Of a stretch of 5,958 nucleotides of DNA, positions 1 through 4,430 are shown one piece after another. The notes under the pieces were generated by a model. The model was given only the letters and a program-made list of their open reading frames with translations, had not been told where the DNA came from and did no database searches. The position numbers and the translations under genes are program-made. How positions within the stretch are numbered: position 1 is the stretch's first letter; the number at the start of each line of letters is the position of its first letter. The DNA comes from Thalassobius sp050633445 (GTDB lineage: Bacteria; Pseudomonadota; Alphaproteobacteria; Rhodobacterales; Rhodobacteraceae), in NCBI GenBank assembly GCA_050633445.1, contig JBOEGN010000081.1, forward strand, positions 1 to 5,958, read 5' to 3'.

Positions 1-1132
1 CGGTCATGCCTTCGGTCGGGAAGGGGTTTTCCTCGGAGCCGGGAATCTTTTCGGCCAGGAACATCGACAGGCCCTTGTGATCCGTCGTCTCGGGGTCGGT
101 CCGGGTCAGCAGGGTCATCACGTGGGTTCGTGCGGCGTGGGTGATCCAGGTCTTGTTGCCGGTCACTTTGTAATCGCCGTTTTCGTCTTTCACAGCACGG
201 GTCCGCAGGCTGCCCAGATCCGAGCCGGTGTTCGGTTCGGTAAAGACAGCGGTGGGCAGAATTTCGGCGGCCGCAATTTTGGGCAGCCAGTATTCTTTTT
301 GCGCGTCGGTGCCGCCACCTTCGATCAGTTCGGCAGCAATCTCGGACCGCGTGCCCAGCGAGCCGACGCCGATATAGCCGCGCGACAGTTCCTCGGACAC
401 CACAACCATCGAGGCTTTGGACAGGCCGAACCCGCCGTATTCCTCGGGGATGGTCAGACCAAAGACGCCCATCTCGGCCAGGTCTTCGATGACTTCCATC
501 GGGATCAGTTCGTCATTCAGGTGCCAGTCATGGGCGAAGGGCTCGACCTTTTCCACGGCATAGCGACGGAACTGTTCGCGGATCATTTCCAGTTCGTCTT
601 CCAGACCGGTCGCGCCGACGGTGATGTTGGCGGACTGTTCTTGCATCAGCTCGACCAGGCGCTTGCGGGCGGCGGGCGAGTTTGCGGACTGCGTCAGCGT
701 CATCACGGCCGGTTCCATCAGCGCGCGCATTTCGTCCTGGCCCAGGCCCATGTCTTGCAGGCGGATGATCTCGCCCTGGCTCATGGGGATGCCGCCGTAG
801 ATTTGCCATAGGTATTCACCAAAGGCGATCTGGTGGATCAGTTGTTCGATCTCGCCGAATTTTCCGTCGCCTTGCAGACGTTCGGCCCAGGCCTGCATCT
901 GGCGCAGCGCCTCGACATAGGTGGCCAGCCAGGCCAGGCCATGCGCGGCTGTCTGGTTTTCTTCCAGCAGCTTACCCGAGATACGGTCGCCATCCGTCAG
1001 AAGCGTCCGCAATTTGGTCGTTGCGACCTCGAGTACCGATTCCGCCGGAGCAATCGACGCTGCGGTCAGCGCCATCAAGTCGGGGAGAATGATCGTTTTC
1101 GTCATATCAAGGTCCTGTCCGTCATGAGCCAT
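1..1132 (-). CDS. mcd: (2S)-methylsuccinyl-CoA dehydrogenase, partial (C-terminus off the left edge)
   Basis: This is a flavin-dependent acyl-CoA dehydrogenase that should oxidise (2S)-methylsuccinyl-CoA to mesaconyl-CoA in the ethylmalonyl-CoA pathway for acetyl-CoA assimilation. I translated it by hand: 377 codons are open to the edge, about two thirds of a protein of roughly 550 residues. Residues 1-175 are a helical extension absent from ordinary acyl-CoA dehydrogenases but typical of Mcd, including GGIPMSQGEI near 113-122. The dehydrogenase core starts near LEDELEMIREQF (178-188). It shows IPEEYGGFGLS (228-238), the FAD/substrate signature TEPNTGSDLGS (298-308) and GNKTWITHAARTH (325-337). 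The catalytic glutamate region lies off the window. Two in-frame ATGs are possible, at 1132 and 1105; both have an AGGA 7-8 bases upstream, and an in-frame TGA lies just above 1132. The pathway assignment rests on family recognition, and another acyl-CoA dehydrogenase with an N-terminal extension is the alternative. Confidence 0.85.
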   Translation of the reverse strand, partial: MAHDGQDLDMTKTIILPDLMALTAASIAPAESVLEVATTKLRTLLTDGDRISGKLLEENQTAAHGLAWLATYVEALRQMQAWAERLQGDGKFGEIEQLIHQIAFGEYLWQIYGGIPMSQGEIIRLQDMGLGQDEMRALMEPAVMTLTQSANSPAARKRLVELMQEQSANITVGATGLEDELEMIREQFRRYAVEKVEPFAHDWHLNDELIPMEVIEDLAEMGVFGLTIPEEYGGFGLSKASMVVVSEELSRGYIGVGSLGTRSEIAAELIEGGGTDAQKEYWLPKIAAAEILPTAVFTEPNTGSDLGSLRTRAVKDENGDYKVTGNKTWITHAARTHVMTLLTRTDPETTDHKGLSMFLAEKIPGSEENPFPTEGMT

Positions 1133-1279
1133 GATTCACATCCTATCTTTTGTCCGCTTCGTCCTAGCTATTTTGCAGGTGCAGCGCAACAAAAATACGT
1201 TTGAATATAGACTAATGTTCAAAAGTTGCGCGCCAAAATACTGCGGTGCAGCGTTGCCGAAACCTGCTACAGCTTTGTC
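1133..1279. promoter_or_regulatory. Divergent intergenic region between mcd and the permease gene, with two inverted repeats
   Basis: This region must hold the promoters of both divergent genes, but I see no convincing -35/-10 pair for either. It contains two dyads. TTTGAA (1200-1205) and TTCAAA (1218-1223) are separated by 12 bases, and the match extends imperfectly outward. TTGC (1173-1176) and GCAA (1186-1189) are separated by 9 bases. Either could be a regulator site; the second is closer to mcd. The binding protein is unknown. Confidence 0.4.
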
Positions 1280-2050
1280 ATGGAATACATTTTAGGCGAT
1301 TTAACCGCTGCGACCATGGTCCTGTGTCTGATGGTCGCGCTCGTGGCTGGAATAGTCAAAGGCATGGTGGGATTCGCTATGCCAATGATCATGATTTCCG
1401 GTCTCAGTAGCATTGTTGGCGCGGAATGGGCGTTGGCGGGGCTGATCCTGCCCACCGTAGCGACGAATCTGTGGCAAGCGCTAAGACAAGGGTGGCGACA
1501 GGCTTGGGACTCGGTCACGCGGTTCCGTATATTCCTGTTGGTCGGGGGCGTGGCGCTGATGAGCAGCGCGCAATTGGTGACAATCCTTCCGGCGTCGACC
1601 CTGTTGCTGATGATCGGCTGCCCGGTCGTTTTGTTCGCGCTGATCCAGCTGTTCGGCGTCACCGTGCGATTGCCAAACGGAGGCTCGCGACGGGCCGAGG
1701 CGGGCGTGGGTGCCTTCGCCGGGCTAGTTGGGGGCGTGTCGGGAATTTGGGGCCCACCAACAGTGATGTATCTAACGGCCATCAACACGCCCAAACGGGA
1801 CCAGATGCGCATTCAGGGCGTCATATATGGGCTAGGGGCCGTTGCATTGCTTTTGGCGCATATCGGGTCCGGTGTCGTGCGAACCGAAACGGTGCCCTTT
1901 TCATTGGCCCTGCTGCCGCCTGCCTTGATCGGGGCGTCTCTGGGCTTTCGCATTCAGGACAAAATAGACCAGGCCGCCTTTAAAAAGGCGACCTTGGTTG
2001 TTCTTCTGGTGGCTGGTGCCAATTTGATCCGGAAAGGGCTGGTCGGATGA
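1280..2050 (+). CDS. TauE/SafE-family membrane permease (putative anion or organosulfonate exporter)
   Basis: This is a predicted integral inner-membrane protein of 256 residues, the usual size of the TauE/SafE (sulfite exporter) family. It is strongly hydrophobic, with about seven to eight membrane segments, near 12-42, 50-65, 83-103, 106-126, 142-166, 178-197, 206-222 and 237-253. The family's internal duplication is visible: GIVKGMVGFAMPM (24-36) in the first half and GLVGGVSGIWGPP (148-160) in the second. Family members move sulfite, sulfoacetate or other small anions, but the substrate cannot be read from sequence, and no sulfur-metabolism genes are adjacent. The ATG at 1280 is preferred because the protein then starts just before the first membrane segment. 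It lacks a clear Shine-Dalgarno, and an in-frame TTG at 1226 would add 18 residues. The gene is divergent from mcd and convergent with the XRE gene. Confidence 0.85.
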   Translation: MEYILGDLTAATMVLCLMVALVAGIVKGMVGFAMPMIMISGLSSIVGAEWALAGLILPTVATNLWQALRQGWRQAWDSVTRFRIFLLVGGVALMSSAQLVTILPASTLLLMIGCPVVLFALIQLFGVTVRLPNGGSRRAEAGVGAFAGLVGGVSGIWGPPTVMYLTAINTPKRDQMRIQGVIYGLGAVALLLAHIGSGVVRTETVPFSLALLPPALIGASLGFRIQDKIDQAAFKKATLVVLLVAGANLIRKGLVG

Positions 2051-2067
2051 CGCCGCCCTTTCGCCGG
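2029..2067. terminator. Possible hairpin between convergent gene ends
   Basis: GAAAGGGC (2032-2039) pairs with GCCCTTTC (2055-2062) across a 15-base loop. The stem can extend through CCG/CGG with a two-base bulge. It overlaps the permease stop codon and the 19-bp gap to the XRE stop, so it could slow or end transcription from both sides. There is no U-tract on either strand, so it is not a standard intrinsic terminator. Confidence 0.3.
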
Positions 2068-2069
2068 AC

Positions 2070-2429
2070 TTACGCAGCAGGCTTGTAGTTCGCAACAGCG
2101 TCGATGAACGAGCGGATCTGGCTTTTCAGGCGCTCATCCGTGATTTTCGAGATAACGCTCGCGATGCGGGCGGTCTCTTCGTCGATCACAGGGCTGTCGT
2201 CGCTTTGGCTCTCGTCCAGACCGTCAAAGAAGTAGGACGGCGGCACATCCAGAATGCGCGAGATTTCGAACAGCTTGCTGGCCGAGATCCGGTTGCGACC
2301 GAGTTCGTATTTCTGAACCTGCTGAAAGGAAATGTCCAAGCCATTCGCCACATCAGTTTGCGTCAGGCCGCGCAACACGCGCAGGTTTTTCAGTTTTTTT
2401 CCGACATGTTCGTCTACAGGGTGTGACAT
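2070..2429 (-). CDS. XRE-family helix-turn-helix transcriptional regulator
   Basis: This is a small, soluble, predicted DNA-binding protein of 119 residues. A Cro/CI-type helix-turn-helix domain spans about residues 8-67: TQTDVANGLDISFQQVQKYE (23-42) forms the two helices, followed by GRNRISASKLFEIS (44-57) and the closing LDVPPSYFFDG (60-70). The FQQVQKYE and NRISAS motifs are typical of a widespread alphaproteobacterial subgroup of single-domain XRE regulators. An acidic linker (72-85) leads to a helical tail (86-114) that may dimerise. The protein has no sensor domain, so it probably responds through partners or copy number. The start has a weak GGA about 8 bases upstream. It is divergent from the LysR-headed gene and could control it, itself, or both from the shared region. 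The target is unknown, and it is too short to be a RamB-type acetate regulator. Confidence 0.88.
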   Translation of the reverse strand: MSHPVDEHVGKKLKNLRVLRGLTQTDVANGLDISFQQVQKYELGRNRISASKLFEISRILDVPPSYFFDGLDESQSDDSPVIDEETARIASVISKITDERLKSQIRSFIDAVANYKPAA

Positions 2430-2659
2430 CTTTATAATCCACTATCTATTGTCACATTCCTTTCTATATAAACGTCCTTTGCGATCAATCTGTTAGAAAT
2501 TACAACTTAAGGTGTGTTCATTTACCCTTGATGGGTGATTTATGTACCATACTGTGTCAGGATGCGATTCACAGCCTGCGCGCGTGTGCGGATTGGCTTT
2601 GCAGACAGTGAAATACTGTCATAACTTGAATGCGTTACCAGTGTGGGAGTAATGGTAGT
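2430..2659. promoter_or_regulatory. AT-rich divergent regulatory region between the XRE and LysR-headed genes
   Basis: This 230-bp stretch has no credible ORF and is visibly more AT-rich than its surroundings, especially at 2430-2550. It must carry the start signals for two divergent regulator genes. It holds a plus-strand promoter candidate near 2599-2627 and the short dyads ACCC/GGGT (2524-2536) and CTGTG (2552-2556)/CACAG (2570-2574). The heptamer ATACTGT occurs at 2549-2555 and again at 2613-2619. No clear promoter could be placed for the XRE gene on the minus strand. Confidence 0.5.
2599..2627 (+). promoter_or_regulatory. Candidate promoter of the LysR-headed gene, with an operator-like dyad in the spacer
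   Basis: TTGCAG (2599-2604) and TAACTT (2622-2627) are separated by exactly 17 bases. The -35 is good; the -10 matches only three of six consensus positions. The spacer holds a perfect 6-bp inverted repeat, GACAGT (2604-2609) and ACTGTC (2615-2620), around GAAAT. A protein bound there would block RNA polymerase, which is the classic position for a repressor or autoregulator. The predicted transcript would begin around 2633-2636, about 25 bases before the chosen ATG at 2660. Confidence 0.42.
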
Positions 2660-3550
2660 ATGGGGCGGAATCCAAGTTCAGGGTTGTTATTCGAACTGCT
2701 GCGGTCGTTCGTAACGCTTGCCCATACCCTAAATTTGTCCCGCGCGGTACGCGAACTAAATTCCACCCGTCAGACCGTTCGCCGCCATATTAATACATTA
2801 GAAGAGATTAAGGGCGCCCCGCTGTTCCTGGTCGAAGACCGGCAATATCATCTCAGCGAGGCCGGGCGGCGCTCCTTGCGCGAAGCCGAAGATATCCTGG
2901 CCCGAGGTGAAACCTGGCTGAACGACGAAGCGGGACATATCGACGGCCTGTTTCATGTGGACCGTCGGGATCAAGAGTCCGGCTGGGAATTCCATCTGCA
3001 ACAGCACCCGATCTCGTCGCTTTGGTCGGGGCCGTCACATTTGCTGCGGCGCGGTGTGAAATGCTGGGCCGAGGCTGGCGGCGAACTGGAAACAGACGCC
3101 ATGCAGCCAATCCGCCCCTATCTGATGGTCTTTCGCCGCTTCGAAGAAGACTGGGTCTGTACCGAGGTCGGCAGCAAGTCCTCTTATGCGACTTGGTACG
3201 GTTGGGCGTGGGAACGCAGTGCCGTGGGGCGCAGTGTGCCAGGGCTGCCGGGGGGGCGGGCGCTGGCAAATTTGCTCTCGCAACCCTTCGAAGAAGTCCG
3301 TGCCACACATGGTTTGCGCTATGATCATGTGCACACTCAAATGGCACGAGGCGAAGCAGGCCAGATGGAACCCATTAGTTTCAAGCGGCTTTTGATGGGG
3401 GGAACCTACCCTGATGGCAGTTTTGCTTTGCTATCCTTGGTGGAACGCACCTACGACCTGCAAATCGCGGGGGTTTCCGACGAACAGATACGTTCGATGC
3501 CCGTCGACGAGGTCATGAACGTTCCAGACCCGGCTTTGCCGCTGGAATAA
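2660..3550 (+). CDS. Transcriptional regulator with a LysR-type winged HTH and a non-LysR, possibly PAS-like C-terminal domain
   Basis: Residues 10-85 form a LysR-type winged helix-turn-helix: LLRSFVTLAHTLNLSRAVRE, then QTVRRHINTLEE, the GAPLF turn (52-56) and HLSEAGRRSLREAEDIL (64-80). The rest (about 90-296) does not resemble the periplasmic-binding-protein-like effector domain of true LysR proteins. It is rich in aromatic residues: WYGWAWERSAVGR (179-191), a motif IRPYLMVFRRFEEDWVCTEV (151-170), a DHVHTQ stretch (222-227) and PDGSFALLSLVERTYDL (251-267). The strand pattern recalls a PAS-like sensor, but that is a guess. The ATG at 2660 gives 296 residues and has GGAG 10 bases upstream. An in-frame ATG at 2630 lies almost on the predicted transcription start and has no Shine-Dalgarno. 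The gene is probably co-transcribed with the GNAT-like gene 67 bp downstream, and it may autoregulate through the promoter dyad. Confidence 0.8.
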   Translation: MGRNPSSGLLFELLRSFVTLAHTLNLSRAVRELNSTRQTVRRHINTLEEIKGAPLFLVEDRQYHLSEAGRRSLREAEDILARGETWLNDEAGHIDGLFHVDRRDQESGWEFHLQQHPISSLWSGPSHLLRRGVKCWAEAGGELETDAMQPIRPYLMVFRRFEEDWVCTEVGSKSSYATWYGWAWERSAVGRSVPGLPGGRALANLLSQPFEEVRATHGLRYDHVHTQMARGEAGQMEPISFKRLLMGGTYPDGSFALLSLVERTYDLQIAGVSDEQIRSMPVDEVMNVPDPALPLE

Positions 3551-3565
3551 CAAGGAAAAGACATT

Positions 3566-3613
3566 TCTCTCTTGTTTGGTCATCCTGTTGGGGCACACAA
3601 CCAAAAGGAGAGA
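3566..3613 (+). promoter_or_regulatory. Hairpin sequestering the Shine-Dalgarno of the GNAT-like gene
   Basis: In the gap between the two genes, TCTCTC (3566-3571) can pair with GAGAGA (3608-3613) and TTTGGT (3575-3580) with ACCAAA (3600-3605). T3573-A3606 and a T3572-G3607 wobble join them, leaving one bulged G at 3574. This gives about 14 bp around a 19-base loop. The Shine-Dalgarno AAGGAG (3605-3610) lies wholly within the right arm, with the ATG just outside at 3618. The layout would allow translational control, for example by temperature, a protein or a small RNA. Folding energy was not computed. Confidence 0.45.
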
Positions 3614-3617
3614 TTCG

Positions 3618-4331
3618 ATGACAATTAGTGATGTATTTGACGGTGCTCGGATGCTGACTGACACGGTTTCGACACTACAGTCGAACCAGATTTTTGTAAC
3701 GGTCGGGGACGATTTTGACGAATATGCGCGTATTGTAAAAGAGGGTCGTCCCGAGCAACCACTAGGCCCGCCCTTCGATCCGGAAAAGCAATTTTTGCCA
3801 ACTTCTAGAGGCATTTGGGTGGTTGGGCACAACCCGCAAGGGCAGCTTGTTCACACGCAGGCGATGCGTCTATTGGACCTTTGTGATCAAACCTTGGCGC
3901 GCTACATGAGCACGCGCTTTGTCGAGTTTCCGCCCGGCGGCACTGGTGTTGATATGGAGGGCTCTTGGTTCCGCGCTGGCCCGGGTGCAAAGCGAATCAC
4001 AGGTCGTGCGTGCTACCATGGAGAAATGTGGCTGAAAGATGACGCGGCCTTTCGTGGGCGCGGATTGATTGATCATTTGGCACGTTTCGCATTTTTGACC
4101 GCTTTGCTGCACTGGCAGCCCGACTTTGTATTTGGCTTCATTGTCCGCACAGTTGCGCGGCGCGGTTTAGCCGAGCGCGAAGGCTATATGCATACCGATC
4201 CGTACTGCCTGAGCTGGAAGCTTGATGGTCGCAACGAGCCGTTGGATTGCAACATGGTCTGGATGGAGATTGATGATATTCGCCACGTGATGCACGTGCC
4301 GTTGGAACACAAAGTCCCGGTCGCGGCCTAA
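3618..4331 (+). CDS. GNAT-like acyltransferase-fold protein of unknown function
   Basis: This is a soluble protein of 237 residues that I cannot name. It has features of a GNAT acyltransferase: a strand-like segment RGIWVVGHNPQGQLVHTQAMRLLDL (64-88), and GEMWLKDDAAFRGRGLIDHL (135-154), where RGRG resembles the acyl-CoA pyrophosphate-binding loop of motif A although the next expected Gly/Ala is Ile. Next come a helix, the strand DFVFGFIV (169-176) and ARRGLAEREGYMHTD (180-194), which resembles the usual C-terminal end of the fold. The acceptor substrate is unknown. The fold is shared by N-acetyltransferases and LuxI-type signal synthases, but no LuxI signature residues are evident. The start at 3618 follows a strong AAGGAG with 7-base spacing; an in-frame TTG at 3576 is rejected. 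It probably forms an operon with the upstream regulator and ends 99 bp before the convergent pckA stop. Confidence 0.62.
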   Translation: MTISDVFDGARMLTDTVSTLQSNQIFVTVGDDFDEYARIVKEGRPEQPLGPPFDPEKQFLPTSRGIWVVGHNPQGQLVHTQAMRLLDLCDQTLARYMSTRFVEFPPGGTGVDMEGSWFRAGPGAKRITGRACYHGEMWLKDDAAFRGRGLIDHLARFAFLTALLHWQPDFVFGFIVRTVARRGLAEREGYMHTDPYCLSWKLDGRNEPLDCNMVWMEIDDIRHVMHVPLEHKVPVAA

Positions 4332-4369
4332 GCCGGTGGCCTGGTGGGGCCATTCATTGGGGGTTTATC

Positions 4370-4404
4370 AAAAAGAAACGCCCCGGCGCGAGGGCCGGGG
4401 CGTT
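4370..4404 (-). terminator. Intrinsic terminator of pckA
   Basis: A perfect 11-bp GC-rich inverted repeat, AACGCCCCGGC (4377-4387) and GCCGGGGCGTT (4394-4404), surrounds a 6-base loop. It begins 27 bases after the pckA stop codon. Read on the minus strand it is followed by a T-rich run (complement of 4370-4378), the standard form for a Rho-independent terminator. On the plus strand the tail is only TTCAATATTC, so it may act weakly for the converging GNAT-like gene. A weaker TGGCC/GGCCA dyad at 4337-4352 precedes it. Confidence 0.9.
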
Positions 4405-4430
4405 CAATATTCAAACGATAAGGACGGACC

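Noticed and set aside
77..811. A 244-residue open frame on the plus strand, antisense to mcd
   Set aside because: It lies entirely opposite a well-conserved dehydrogenase, and its His/Gly/Phe-rich composition resembles no protein family. It is a GC-rich reading-frame shadow.
1267..1812. A 181-residue minus-strand open frame opposite the TauE-like gene, and a 185-residue plus-strand frame at 1426-1983
   Set aside because: Both overlap the permease, whose membrane segments and family motifs are clear. Their compositions look like out-of-frame translation.
1975..1990. Perfect inverted repeat CGCCTTT-AA-AAAGGCG near the end of the TauE-like gene
   Set aside because: It lies inside the coding region about 60 bp before the stop codon, has no U-tract, and is explained by Ala-Ala-Phe-Lys-Lys-Ala codons. 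It is probably chance.
2070..2429. The XRE protein as a toxin-antitoxin antitoxin or a RamB-type acetate regulator
   Set aside because: No toxin-like partner gene is adjacent, and the protein is far too short for RamB, which has a large additional domain.
2853..3347. Open frames on both strands inside the LysR-headed gene
   Set aside because: They are Arg/Pro/Ala-rich with no motifs, while the LysR-headed frame has a recognisable DNA-binding domain and a better start.
3551..3617. A possible extra small gene or an earlier TTG start (3576) in the gap before the GNAT-like gene
   Set aside because: The AAGGA at 3552-3556 is not followed by a usable start codon, and the TTG lies within the predicted hairpin without a Shine-Dalgarno, whereas ATG 3618 has an excellent one.
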